This document shows positions 10,286 to 20,549 of a stretch of DNA of 64,000 nt, piece by piece (the stretch's first letter is position 1; the number at the start of each line of letters is the position of its first letter). The notes below the pieces were generated by a model. That model ran no database searches. It was not told where the DNA came from and worked only from the letters and a program-made list of their open reading frames with translations. The DNA comes from Pelagophyceae sp. CCMP2097. Taxonomy: Eukaryota > Sar > Pelagophyceae. Position numbers and translations under genes: made by a program. Where the stretch lies: NCBI GenBank assembly GCA_026770575.1, contig MU657167.1, positions 614,383 through 678,382 on the forward strand, given 5' to 3'.

Positions 10286-10731
10286 ATGGACGTCGACTCG
10301 GACGATGAGAGTTTGCATCTCATGGCGGTGATGCGGTCGCTCGCGGACCTCGACGACGTGCGTCCGCGGCCGTCGGCGGCGCGCCGCAGAGACGGCCGCG
10401 CAGGTGCTGACGCGCGAGATCGACGCGGCGCGCCCTGTCGTCGACGCGTGCCGCAGCCGCTGCACGGGTACGCCCCGAACCGCCGTGGGACGAATGTGGA
10501 CAGTCGCCGCGTAGTGAGCGACGACGAGATTCTGCGCTACGCGTACCGCTTGCGGCACACGACGGCCGCGCCCGCCGAGTGGTCGCCAGAGGTCCGTTTC
10601 CGCGGCGCGCGCGTGGCCGCGCAACCGCGCCGTAGCATCCCATGGTCGGCTTCCTCCCGCCGGCGCCGCAGCCCGAGATCATGCGGTCCGGCGCGCTCGG
10701 GACCGCGACCGCGCTCTGCCACGCCAGGTAG
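10286..10731 (+). CDS. MED4: Mediator complex subunit 4, minimal form
   Basis: Middle-module Mediator subunit linking activators to RNA polymerase II. Exons 10286-10357, 10404-10467, 10515-10591 and 10636-10731 join in phase to only 102 residues; family members usually exceed 200. The diagnostic C-terminal part is clear: DDEILRYAYRLRHTTAAPAEW followed by MVGFLPPAPQPEIMRSGAL, matching the YAHR-S-TT-APPEW and LPPAPQEEQMR pattern of MED4. The N-terminal coiled coil is reduced to about 45 residues (LTREIDAARPVVDACRSRC). It may have further exons I cannot see, or be truly reduced. It is head-to-head with the zinc-finger gene, 121 bp apart. Confidence 0.72.
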
Positions 10732-11329
10732 CCGGCCCAGCAGCGACCGCGATGCCGCCAGGGCCGGCGACAAGGTCTCAATGTCCGAGCGACCGACGAC
10801 GCGCATCCGCCTCTTCGGACAGACGGCGCCGGCAACGAGACACGTCGCACTCAGAGGACCGCTGCTGCGGGGAAACTCGAGCTGCGCACGCACCGAAGCG
10901 CCACACTACATAGTCATACTCGCCGACGTGTCCCACGCCCCCGGTCCGACTCGGGCGGGCTCGGCTCGTTGTCTCTGCGACGACATTCACGCACCATTTT
11001 ATATGTGCTGAATCGCCCCGTCGACCGCGATGTGCGACTCAAACGTGGGGCGGCTCCACGTGCACGACGCGACGTGCTCTAGATCTAGCCCTTTTCGGCG
11101 AATTCGGAGATGAAATAAAGGTCCGAAATTTAAACTCGACGAAGGATCGACTCGTGATCGACGATTCGACGACGAAGGTCGACCGGTCACCCAGGGTGGA
11201 TCATAAGCAAGCTAGGTCTCCGGTCGAGGGCGGTCTGCTTCTGCGCTCCTCGTGGCTCGTGGCGGTGGGCTCCAAGGCCTCTTGGCTGTTCGCGGTGCCG
11301 CCTCGGACGACGCGGTCGCGGGCGATCCG
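10732..11329. other. Intergenic region upstream of the methyltransferase
   Basis: About 600 bp without a supportable gene; open frames here lack domains. It contains the 25-bp motif at 11188-11212 that recurs upstream of the UxaA gene, and an AT-richer stretch near 11100-11140. Confidence 0.5.
11188..11212 (+). promoter_or_regulatory. 25-bp dispersed motif, copy 1
   Basis: CACCCAGGGTGGAT, two variable bases, then TAAGCAAGC. It matches 29111-29135 at 23 of 25 positions. Both copies are intergenic and upstream of plus-strand genes (142 and 102 bp before the ATGs). It is either a shared promoter element or a remnant of a dispersed repeat. Confidence 0.4.
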
Positions 11330-12191
11330 ATGCCGTTGGACGCCCAGGAGAAGGAGCGTATTGTGGCTTGTCATTACGCCGCGTGCGTGAAGGAGCTCTT
11401 CGACGACTACGCCCCGACGTTCGAGGAATCGCTCGTCAAGGGGTGCGCCAAAGCCCAAGTGGCCCCGCGCGCGACCGGGCGCGCGCCCTCGCGGACCGCG
11501 GGCGAGTGCGGACGTCGCGCGCGCAGGCTCGAGTACCGCGTGCCAGAGTACCTGGCCGCGGTGCTGGGCGACGGCGATGTCTCGCAAAGCTGCCTGGTCG
11601 ACGTCGGCTGCGGCACGGGCCTCGCCGGCTGCGCGCTCAAGGCGCGGTGCCGCGGCAAAGTGCGGGGTTGCGACGTCTCGAAGAGGATGCTGCAAGAGGC
11701 CGCGCGGCTTCACCCTGGCGTCTACGACGACCTCAAGTGCGCAGACGCCGTGACGTACCTCTCGAAACACGTCAAGCCGGGGGCCGCCGACCTTGTCGTC
11801 GCGGTGAGCACCGAAAACGCGCCCGCCCGGCCGCGGCCCTGTGACACGGATGGCGCAGGCCGATATGATGATCTACCTCCGGTCGCTCGAGCCGCTCGCG
11901 CGCGCCGTGGAGCGCGCGCTGTGCGACGGCGGCAGGTGGGCGTTTTCGACGGAAAAGGCCTCAAATGACGAGGCGGGCGCGCTGCCGCCGCCGTCGGGCA
12001 ACGGCTGGGTCGAGCGCAAGACGGAGCGCATCGCGCACTCCGAGGCGTACGTGCGCTGGGTTATTGACCAGTGCCCCCTCCTCCGCATCATCTCCTTCGC
12101 AGAGGCCGTCGTGCGGAAAGACGCGGCGAAGGACCTCCTTGGCCACATGGTAGTCGTCGAGAAAGTCGACCCGGCGCCGATCCCTCTGTAA
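11330..12191 (+). CDS. SAM-dependent methyltransferase (COG4976-like)
   Basis: Class I methyltransferase of unknown substrate. From the ATG at 11330 the protein reads MPLDAQEKERIVACHYAACVKELFDDYAPTFEESLVK. An intron (donor near 11442, acceptor near 11527) leads to GLEYRVPEYL, the pattern seen in predicted TPR-linked methyltransferases. Motif I is LVDVGCGTGLAGCAL, post I is RGCDVSKRML, and motif II is DLVVA. A second intron (about 11802-11850) leads into ADMMIYLRSLEPLARAVERALCDGGRWAFSTEK and the C-terminal strand LLGHMVVVEK. The nearest in-frame upstream start is only GTG (11252), so I use the ATG. All core motifs are present. Confidence 0.82.
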
Positions 12192-12482
12192 GACCGCGCA
12201 ATCGGGTGGCCTTTGAAAGAAGATCCTTTTGTGGGTAGTGGCGGCCTTTGAAAGGTCTCTGGGAGAGGCCCGCGTCGCGCGGCGGCGGCGCCTCGTCAGC
12301 CTCGGGCTGGGCCGCGCGCCGCGTCTGGACCTCGCTCGTTCAAGCCGCACGAGACGAGCCCGCGCCGCCTCGGCGTCCCCGCGAGCGAGGTCACGAGATT
12401 CACAATGTTACGCGGTCGCGAGGCGGCGCCCGCTGCGTGCTGCGCGTCGAGTATGCACATGGTCACAACAGGATGCCGGGCG

Positions 12483-13205
12483 TCAGAGGCCCGTGCTGGC
12501 TTCGAGGCGCTCCGATGGCGTCGGGCTGTCTTCGTAGAGCCACCGCGTCTCGTCCAGCGAAGCCTACGTCGCCAGAGTCCCCCGCCGCACGGGCCCCCGC
12601 ACCGCTCGAGGCGGACGCGGGTCGCGCGCCGCGAGCTGCCGGAGCGACGCGAGCGTCTCTTGGACCTATTGCGCGCCGCGTCGGCCTCTTTCCGTGCGAG
12701 GCTTTGCGCGCGAGCAGCGTTTCGCACCAGCGCTTGTTCGGTGCCGGCCACGACCTCCTTGTCCGCATTGAGCTTGTTCAAAAGCGCGGTGAAGTCTGCG
12801 TCGGCAACGCGTCGCAACGAAACGCTCCGCCGCAACGAAACTCTTCTCCGCACTCTTCTCCGCATCGAAGCGCTCCATCACAACGTCGTTCTTTCTTCGC
12901 AGTATGCACGGCGAGGGAGCGCACCGGCGCCCGGCGCCGCTGCCCGAGCCGCGCCGCCGCCGGGCCTCACCGCGCCGGGCGTGCCTTCGACGTCCATGGG
13001 GCGGCCCGCACCGTCGGACGTCGCGCGCGCTCCGGCCTGTGCCTTTTCCAGGATCGATTCGAAGAGGGTCACGGTCCTCGGGACTCAACCGGAGGGGATT
13101 TGATCACCGGGGGAGGAAGGTTTGATCGCCAAAAGGGGATTTGAGCCAGCCCCCGAATGTTCCGGAGGGTGCGGGTCCGGGCGTCGCGGGGTTGCTTCTC
13201 GGCAT
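12483..13205 (-). CDS. Small coiled-coil protein, unknown
   Basis: Not recognised. The best-supported part, spliced from three pieces, reads DFTALLNKLNADKEVVAGTEQALV, then QETLASLRQLAARDPRPPRA, then ASLDETRWLYEDSPTPSERL up to the TGA at 12485-12483. Junctions use gtgcgaa and gtgcggg donors with TAG acceptors. Upstream, FESILEKAQAGARATSD joins in phase through a gtgcgg donor. A possible first exon (MPRSNPATPGPAPSGTFGGW) starts at 13205, only 15 bp from the ATAD3 start on the other strand. That last join needs a GC donor and is doubtful. Expect roughly 120-130 residues. Confidence 0.4.
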
Positions 13206-13220
13206 CGCCGACTGTAGGCT

Positions 13221-15015
13221 ATGATGCGCCGCTGCGTCGGCGTCGGGGCCGCGGCCGCGGGGACGCTGTACGCGCGGAGCTCCGTAGCGCGCGCCAACGA
13301 GACGGCCGAGGTGCCGCGCGAGGCGCCCGCGCCTCCGGGCATTTACACCAAGGGTTCCTTTGACCCGACGGCCATCGAGCAAGTCGCGGCGGCGTCGAAG
13401 ACGTCAAAGGCCATGCTGGGCACCGCCGCCGCGGCGGCCAAGGACAAGCAAAAGGAGGAGCGCGAGTTGATGTCAAGGTTCGAGGCGCGGAACAAGCAGC
13501 TCGTCGCCGAGGCGCGCGACGCGCGCCGGCGCGAGGACGACAAGACGCGCCGCGAGCAGTCGCAGCACGAGGCCGAGCGCAGTCACTTCCGATCAAACCT
13601 CGCCCACGACCGCGGCCAGGCCGTACGTCGGACGTTTGCGGGGGCGGCGAGGGGGCGGGTGTCGTGGCGCGCGCCGGGGTTCCGTCGGGCTGAGGCGTCG
13701 ACCGCAGGCGATGAAGCTCGAGGAGACGCTCAAGGACGGCGAGGAGTCGTCGCGCGTGGCGCACGACGAGCGCATGGAGACGATTCGCCGCGAGACGGCG
13801 GCTTTCGAGGCCAACCTGCGGCGCGAGGGCGACGCCAAGTACGTCGCCGCGCGCGCGTCGGCGGACGCCGCCGTGGAGCGCGACACGCACGACTTGAAGC
13901 TGGCCATGCTGCGCGAGCAGGGGAAGATGGCGCGCGACGCCGCCGTCGAGGCGACTGGGGCCGTGCTGCGGTCCGCGGGCGCGGCCTTCTCGGCGCTCCT
14001 CGGCGACGAGAAGCGCATGGTCTCGTTCGCCGCCGTCGTCACCGCCGCCGCGCTCGGCGTGGCCGTGGCGCGCCGGTCGACGGGCATCGTCGCACGGTCC
14101 ATCGAGGCGCGGCTCCGCAAGCCCGCGCTCGTGCGCGAGACGTCGCGCGGCTTCGGCGGCATCGCGCCGCTGGCGCGGCTCCTGGCGCCGAAGCGCGCCT
14201 CGGGCGCAGAGATCCGCGAAGAGATCCTGCGCGGCGCGGCCTTCGAGCCGGCCCTCGAGGCGACGCTGCTGCGCATCGCCACGGGCGCGGCGAACACGCG
14301 CGCCAACGGCGCGCCCTTCCGCCACTGCCTGCTGCACGGCCCGCCGGGCACGGGCAAGACGCTCTTTGCGAAGCGCCTGGCCACGCGCGCGGGCCTCGAC
14401 TACGCCGTGGCGTCGGGCGGCGACATTGCGCCGCTGGGCCGCGACGCGGTGACGCAGATCCATAAGCTGTTTGACTGGTCGGCCACGTCACCCAACGGCC
14501 TCGTGCTCCTCATCGACGAGGCGGACGCCTTTGTGCGCACGCGCTCGAACAAGGACATGTCCGAGGACGCGCGCAACGCGTTGAACGCCTTCCTCTACCG
14601 CACGGGCTCGCCGACCAAGGACGTCCTCGTCGTCTTCGCCACCAACGCGCCCGAGTTGTTCGACGCGGCCATTCACGACCGCGTCGACGACGTCGTCCGC
14701 TTCGACAAGCCGCGGCTGCAGGAGCGCGTCAAGATCCTCAACCACCACCTCGAGACGTTTGCGGCCGCGGACGCCGCGCTCGCCGTCGACGGCATCACCG
14801 CCGACGTCGTCTCCGCCGCGGCGGAAAAGGTCGACGGCTTCTCCGCCAGAGCCGTCTCCAAGCTCGCCCTCGCCTGGCGCGCCGCCGCCTTTGCTTCGGA
14901 GACGCCGCGCCTCACTTCGGAGCTCGTTGGCGAGGTGACGCAGTCGCAGCTCGAACAAGAAGCGCTCAAGGCAAAGTGGCACGACGCCGCCCTCGCCAAG
15001 AAAAGCCGCAAATGA
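13221..15015 (+). CDS. ATAD3: ATAD3-type mitochondrial AAA+ ATPase
   Basis: Inner-mitochondrial-membrane AAA+ protein involved in nucleoid organisation and membrane contact. Two exons (13221-13622, 13708-15015) give 569 residues, close to animal ATAD3 (about 590). The N-terminal half is the family's charged coiled coil (KDKQKEERELMSRFEARNK...). A membrane helix follows (MVSFAAVVTAAALGVAVA, about residues 235-252). The ATPase has Walker A GPPGTGKT, Walker B VLLIDEADAF, sensor 1 VVFATNAPELFD and the arginine-containing DRVDDVVRF. The intron donor is gtacgt. All catalytic motifs are intact. Confidence 0.94.
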
Positions 15016-15332
15016 GCACACCAAACGCGCAGAGCGCATTTCTTACATAACCGAGGGCGGGTCCACAGCGCGACACCGAAGCGGGTGCGTCGTCGCTCGA
15101 GCCGCAGCGTCGCGGTCGGCCGCGGGATCCCTCGAGCGCGAGGCCTCGCCCACTGCCCGCTTCCAAGTCGCCCTTGCTCCGAGGCCGCCCGACCACCGCG
15201 GCGTCGTCGGTTGTCGCAGCGTGACCCATCGGCGCTGTCACGTGACGCTATCTATCCATGAGGAACTTTTGGCGATTTGTGCGTCAACTTGCTACAATTG
15301 TAAAGCTTCCGGCAAGTGGAGACCCGTCGACG
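15016..15332. other. Upstream region of the SET-like gene
   Basis: No gene seen. It contains the palindrome TACAATTGTA at 15293-15302, 31 bp before the chosen ATG. An in-frame ATG also exists at 15258, upstream of the palindrome. Confidence 0.5.
15293..15302 (+). promoter_or_regulatory. TACAATTGTA palindrome, copy 1
   Basis: Perfect 10-bp AT-rich palindrome 31 bp before the SET-like gene start (15333). Copies 2 and 3 sit before the next two plus-strand genes. Confidence 0.45.
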
Positions 15333-16400
15333 ATGCTGCGCGTCGTGTGCCTCGTCGCGCTGGCACGCGTTTCGGGCGGGCTGTCCGTCGCGCCGTCGTC
15401 GCAGCTGCGGGCCTCGACAACCTGGCTCGAGGGCGTCGACGTTTCGACGTTTGGCAAAGTTGCGCTCCGCGGCGACGCGGGCGTCGTCGCCGAGACCGAC
15501 GTGGCGGCGGCCGAGGTCATGGCCTCGGTGGCCGCGGACCTCGTGCTTAGCACGACCGCGACGGCGGGCTGGGCGGGCCGCCTCGCCTCGGCAGCGCTCG
15601 CGGCGCGCGCGTCGCCCCTCGCGCCCTGGGTCGGGGCCTGGCGCGGCGGCGGCTGGGCGACGGACTCGGCCGACCTCGACGAGCGCGACCGCGGCTGCAA
15701 GTCCTTGCTGGCCACGGGTTCCGACAACGACTCCGAGGTGCGCCGCCGCGGCCTGTGCGCCGCGCGCTCCGTGCGCCGCCGCCGACGAGGCCCGCGCTAG
15801 ATCTATCGCAAGTTCGGCATGTCGTGCCACCCGGTAGTCGACCGCGCGGCGCTGCGGCTCGCGGCGACGACCCGCGTCGGCGATGAGGGCCTCGCGAGCG
15901 GCAGCAGAGGCCCGGGGGCAGGCCCCGGTCATACGCGGACACGGGCGATTCCAGAGTCGGACGCTTTGCGGCGCTAGGCGCTGACGGGCTGCGGCGTCGC
16001 CGAGGCACGCGATGCGCTCCTCCGGCGCGGCGCGGCGTTCCGCGCCTGCCAGGACGGCCTTGCGGCGCAGATTTCCTCGCCGGCGGCGCGCGCGGGCCTG
16101 AGTTTGAACGAGCGGCGCGGCGTCGAGGCCGCCTCGTTCTTCTCGCGCGCCGCCGCGCGCGCGACGTGGCTCGACGGCCGGTGCGCCGTCGTGCCGCTGC
16201 ACGACGCTTTGGACCACGCGGGCGCCGAGGGCGAGAACACCAAGCTCGTCCTCGACGGCGACCGTGTCCTCCTCGTCGCCGCGCGCGCGCTCAAACGCGG
16301 CGACGCTCTGACGCGAGACTACCTCGCCGCGCCGTCGCTCGCCCCGAAAGACGCCCAGCCGACCCTCAAGCTCCTCCTCGAGCACGGCCAAAGATCATGA
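15333..16400 (+). CDS. Secreted or organelle-targeted SET-like protein
   Basis: The N terminus (MLRVVCLVALARVSGGLSVAP) looks like a signal peptide. Exon 1 ends near 15738 (gtgcgc donor); exon 2 resumes at ATCTATCGCAAG near 15799 and ends near 15873; exon 3 begins at GCGCTGACG near 15977. The C-terminal part resembles the end of Rubisco-LSMT-type SET domains: AVVPLHDALDHAGAEGENTKL stands where these have a PxxDxxNH..NT motif, followed by VLLVAARALKRGDALTRDYL (usual ...GEEL..SYG) and LLLEHG. The conserved Asn-His is Asp-His here, so catalysis is doubtful. It may be a protein-lysine methyltransferase relative that has drifted. Confidence 0.55.
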
Positions 16401-16567
16401 CGCGCCACCGCCAGACATTGAGACGGGGCCGGCAGCGTCATAAACGTTTCGTGGACCGTCGCGTTTACGGGCGCTCCGCGCGGCAGTCGCGCGCGGGAGC
16501 CGGCGCCGGTCAGCGGTCGGAACGCGCGGCGGCCCGCGGTCGGCTGCCGGCGGGCCTGTCGGCCGTG

Positions 16568-18591
16568 TTACGGCTGCGGCGGGCTCAGCGAGGAGAGCGG
16601 CGCCGCTGCCGGGTTGGCGAGGTAGCGGATGAGGAGGGCGAAGCCGTCTGCGATTGCGTCGCGCTCCTCCTTGGAAGAGGCCTCGAGGTCGAGCGTGTCT
16701 CGCGAGCCCGGCCGTCGACGGCGCACGAGCGAAAAGCAGCAGTCCGCCGGGGTCGCCGTGGCCTAAGCGGGCGAGCGTCCCCCGAGCTCGGTCCGCGCCC
16801 GAGGCGTCCCTCCGAGGCGGTCTTCCCCGGGTCCCCCGCCGCGCGACGCACGCGTTCGAAGAGGCGTGTGGCCTTGCCGCGCGTGACGGCGACGTCTGGT
16901 TCGAGGAGGAAGGTGCCGCTCTGCGCGTGCCTGCTCTCCCAGAAGAGCTCGCGGCCGTCGCCGGCGAAGAAGCGTCGCTTCTTCGGGGCGCCCGTGCGGC
17001 CATGCTTGAGCAGGACGAGGCCCTCGCGCAGTAGGGCGTGCAGCTCCGTCACCGCGCGCAGCTCCAGAGCGCCGAGCTGCAGCCGCGCCGCCTCGTCGCG
17101 CTGCTGCTCCGCCGTCTGCGGCGCGTCGTCCGACACCGACGGCAGCGACAGCAGCGACCGCCCGCCCAGCCGCGACCCCGACGCAAATGACTCGCGCAAG
17201 GGCGTCAGCCGCGGCGGCGTCAGCCGCGGCGGCGTCAGGCGCGACGGCGTCGACTGCTGCGACTGCCAGTGCCGCGGCGGCGTCGCGGGCGGCTGCCGCG
17301 CCGGCGTCGGGCCCGGGTGCCTCGGGAACGACCGCCGCGAGCCGCGGCCGGCGGGCGCGGCGTCGTCTTCAGAGTCGAAGCCGTCGCCGCCGCTGCCGGC
17401 GTCGCCTGTCCGCAAAAAGGTGTCGCCATCCCCGTCGACGTCGACGTCGAAAATGTCAGAACCCCGTGTCTCGCCCCGCGAAATGTCGTCCAGGCGGTGG
17501 CGCGCGCTCCGCTCCTCCCACGGCACCGGGCTGCCCTGCTGCCACTGCCCTTGCTCCTTGGGCGGGAGGAGGAGGTCATCCGCGTGCTGTTGCTGCGACT
17601 GCAGCAGCTGCGCCTCGACCGATGCGAGCTGCGCCTCGAGCGCAGAGGCGCGGCGGCGGTGCGACTCGGCCTCGGAAGCGTGGCGCTCCGCAGCAGCCTC
17701 GTGCGCCCGCGCCTCGGCCGCGCTGGAGTCGCCGGCCTCAAGCAAAGAGAGCTCGCGCGCCTCGCCCGCCAGCGCGGCTTTGCGCGCGCCGTCGTCGGCG
17801 GCGCGGAACTCGTCGCGTTCGGCGCGCGCCTCGGCGACCGCCGCCTCGCACCGCGCCGCCAGCGCCGCCGCGCTGCAGTGCGCCGCTTGAAGCTCGTCGC
17901 GCAGCTGCCTCTCAACGGCGGCGGCGGCGGCGCGCTCCGCCGTGTGCGCGCGGTCGACGTCGGTGGCTTTTGCGGCGTCGGCGGCGCGTTCGGCGGCGTG
18001 CGTCTTGGCGCGCGCGCGGTCCGCGCGCGTCGACGCGTGGTGGGCGTCGAGCTTCCGCAGCGTGGCGTCGTGTTGCCGTTCCAGCGCCGCGTTTTGGGTG
18101 ACGGCGCCCTGGACTCGCCTCACAACGTCGTCGAAAAAGGACCGCGCCTGCGCGCGCAGCACGTCCACCTCAGCCGCGTGCTTCGCGTTCGCAGCCTCGA
18201 GCGCAGCCTCCGCCGCCACGGCGCGCGCAAACGACTGCGACGCTTGCAGCGCCGAGCGCCGCGGCGTCAGTGGCGACGACCGCGGCGACCGCGGGGACAG
18301 CGACGAGGCGCCCGCCGGCCCGAGCGTCAGCGGCGACGCCCGCGGCGACCGCGGAGACAGCGCCGAGGCGCCCGGCGCCCCGAGGCGGCCTAAGCGCATC
18401 GACGGGGTCGGCGGAACGAGGCGGCGCCGTCCTCGGGCGGTGCCAACGCACCGTCGGCCGGCGACGCGAAGAGGGTGCACCCTCTGCCCAGGGCCTCCTA
18501 CGCTCGCCTCGTCGACGAAGCGCGCCGCCGAGGCGCTCCTCGAGGCGCCTCGCTCCTCGAGAGGGGAGGGCGCCTCGCTCATGCGATCCAT
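16568..18591 (-). CDS. Coiled-coil protein with C-terminal PH-like domain
   Basis: Roughly 630 residues. A serine/proline N terminus with repeated LSPRSPR..SPLT units is followed by an alanine-rich coiled coil (about residues 110-340: AALEAANAKHAAEVDVLRAQARSF...). A linker holds three tandem LTPPR repeats. A PH-like domain closes the protein: LLREGLVLLKHGRTGAPKKRRFFAGDGRELFWES, then VTRGKATRLFER. An intron (donor gtgcgt near 16850, acceptor near 16765) leads into DCCFSLVRRRRPGSRDTLDLEASSKEERDAIADGFALLIRYL, its last strand and helix. The start at 18591 is tentative; a short exon MGTVTNLEQDLDSME at about 18670 could precede it. Likely a membrane-associated scaffold. Confidence 0.65.
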
Positions 18592-18987
18592 GCGTGCGCC
18601 AAGGGCGAGACGCGAGGGCGCACCTCCATCGAGTCGAGGTCCTGCTCGAGGTTCGTGACGGTCCCCATTGATGAGCCTCGGCCGCCTCGTCTGGAGTGGC
18701 TCGTTCCTCTGGCTCGTCGGAGTCTGCAAGGCACCGAGTGCCGCTGTCCAAGACTATAGACGGTCCCCAAGCTCGGCCCTAGAGGCTCCAAGCTCGTCCT
18801 AGACCCAGGGAGGCGTTGCGCCCGGCGCGCGCGCGCACGCAGATGCTAGCGCTAGGATTCCGCGCAGAAACCCGCAGAGAAAACGTGAAGTCTAGTTGTA
18901 TCAAATCCGAGTTGGATTGTTCCGAAGCGGGCCTACAATTGTAGGCACCTTTGCGCGACGCGGTTGGGGCAGACGGCGCGGCGCGCG
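18592..18987. other. Divergent region between PH protein and GT64 gene
   Basis: May contain a short first exon of the PH protein (about 18628-18672). The rest shows no gene. The extended palindrome GCCTACAATTGTAGGC lies at 18931-18946. Confidence 0.45.
18931..18946 (+). promoter_or_regulatory. TACAATTGTA palindrome, copy 2 (extended to 16 bp)
   Basis: GCCTACAATTGTAGGC is a perfect 16-bp palindrome with the 10-bp core at 18934-18943, 44 bp before the GT64 start at 18988. Confidence 0.45.
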
Positions 18988-20329
18988 ATGAAGGGCAAGG
19001 CGGCGGCGCCGGTGCCGTTCGCGGCGCGCTTGCTGGGCGTGGTCCTGCTGGCGCTGGGCGCCGCGGGGCTCGTGGGTGCGGCGCTGCGGTTCCACCTCGC
19101 CGTGCCAAGAGCCGACCTCGTCGCCGCGCGCCAAACGCCAGTCGTCGTGCGCGTCAACACTTTCCGCCGAAACGACCTCCTCGCAAAGTTCGTCGAACAC
19201 TACGAGCTGTGCACGCGCGTGCGCGAGATCACAGTCGTCTGGTCCGACGTCGAGCGGCCGCCGCCAAAGTGGCTCGAGAAGAGGTAAAACCCTTCGCGCG
19301 CGCGGAGGGCCGCCCCCGCCGAAGCATCGAGAGCGTACGCCGCTGCGCGCGGCGAGCGACGCGACCACGCGCAGGGCGCGCGTGACGGGCCACCGCGCGC
19401 GCGTCGTCGTCGAGCGCCACGAAGTGCGTTCACTCGCCCATCCTGGATGCCCGCCCATCCTTAGCACACGACGGAGCAGCGGCCAGGTCGATTCCCTGAA
19501 CAACCGCTTCAAGCCGCTCAGCCCCGTCGAGACGCCCGTGAGCTCGCGCCTTTTCGTCCGGCGACCGCGCTCCGACGGCCCCCCCAATGCCGCGCAGGCC
19601 GTCTTCTCCGTCGACGATGACCTCTTCGTACGGCCGCGGCGCCTCGTTTTGAAACGGAGGCCACCGGGCGGATCCGTTGCGGCTGGGGCGTACGCAGTGA
19701 ATGCCGTCCGAACGGCGCCCCTGCTTAGGTGACGTGCGAGGCGCTGGCGTCGCTAGTAGACGTGTGGCACTCTGCGCCGACGCAGATGGTCGGCGTCGCG
19801 CCGCGGCTCATCTCGCACCGCGACTCGACGTACCGCTACCTGCGGTGGTGGCACGTCTGGTGGTGAGTACCGTGGTGCTCGCTCGACTTGCGCGCCTTTG
19901 CGACGTTTCCGCTAGGAACGGCAAGTACAACGTGGTGCTGACCAAGGCAGCGGTCTTCCACCGCGACTATCTTACGGCATACTCGCTAAAAGACGACGCG
20001 ACCATGTCCGCGGTGCGCGCGCACGTGGACGTGCACCGCAACTGCGAGGACCTGGGCATGTCGTTCGTCGTCGCCAACGCCACGGGATCTCCGCCGATCT
20101 GGGTGCGCGAGAAGTACGTCGACTACGGCGAGTCCTGGGGCGCGCACGCGGGCATCTCCGGCGGCAGCGGCCACGTCGAGACGAGGGCAGACTGCGTCGC
20201 GCACTTTGCAAAGCTCTTCGGCCGTGAGTCGCTTGTCGGCCTCGCTGCTGGCCGACACGAGGCGCAGGCATGCCGCTCGCCACCGCGACGCACAAAGTCG
20301 TCGACGCCGAACTGCAGTGGTGGTGGTAA
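18988..20329 (+). CDS. Exostosin-type glycosyltransferase (GT64)
   Basis: Golgi type II membrane enzyme of the EXT C-terminal family, which transfers N-acetylhexosamine in animals; the algal acceptor is unknown. A cytosolic stub and anchor (FAARLLGVVLLALGAAGLVGAAL) precede VVVRVNTFRRNDLLAKFVEHYELC and ITVVWSDVERPPPKWLEKR. Short exons then give VVVERHE, VDSLNNRFKPLSPVETP, AVFSVDDDLFV (the metal-binding DDD), TCEALASLVDVW..YRYLRWWHVWW, NGKYNVVLTKAAVFHRDY and HRNCEDLGMSFVVANATGSPPIWV. The last exon reads RMPLATATHKVVDAELQWWW and stops at 20329. About seven exons; every family block is present and in order. Confidence 0.9.
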
Positions 20330-20457
20330 AAGGCGCGACGCTAAAAAACACCGTCGGAAGGACGACGCGGGCCCCGCGATGCCGCCCGTGGGGGAGTGTC
20401 TCGGAGCGCGTCAAGAACCCCACTCGGTTTTGAAAATTTGACCGTTTTGGAAACCCG

Positions 20458-20467
20458 TACAATTGTA
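20458..20467 (+). promoter_or_regulatory. TACAATTGTA palindrome, copy 3
   Basis: Perfect 10-bp core, 83 bp before the PDAT start at 20550 and 14 bp before a TAGGAATTCCTA palindrome. Confidence 0.45.
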
Positions 20468-20480
20468 GGAACTCCTGATG

Positions 20481-20492
20481 TAGGAATTCCTA
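20481..20492 (+). promoter_or_regulatory. TAGGAATTCCTA palindrome, copy 2
   Basis: Same 12-bp palindrome as at 5245-5256, here 58 bp before the PDAT start; the copy at 5245 is 56 bp before its gene. Confidence 0.4.
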
Positions 20493-20549
20493 TCAACAAG
20501 ACCTAGTATCTTTCCTTGGCCTCAGAAGAAGGGCCGTCAGGTCGCCGTT

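Noticed and set aside
9167..11011. 614-codon plus-strand ORF (and similar long ORFs opposite real genes)
   Set aside because: It is the antisense shadow of the zinc-finger gene running into MED4; composition is Ala/Arg/Ser-rich without domains. High GC removes stop codons in several frames.
16166..17890. 574-codon plus ORF
   Set aside because: Antisense to the coiled-coil/PH protein; its apparent Ser-Ala repeats mirror that gene's coiled coil.
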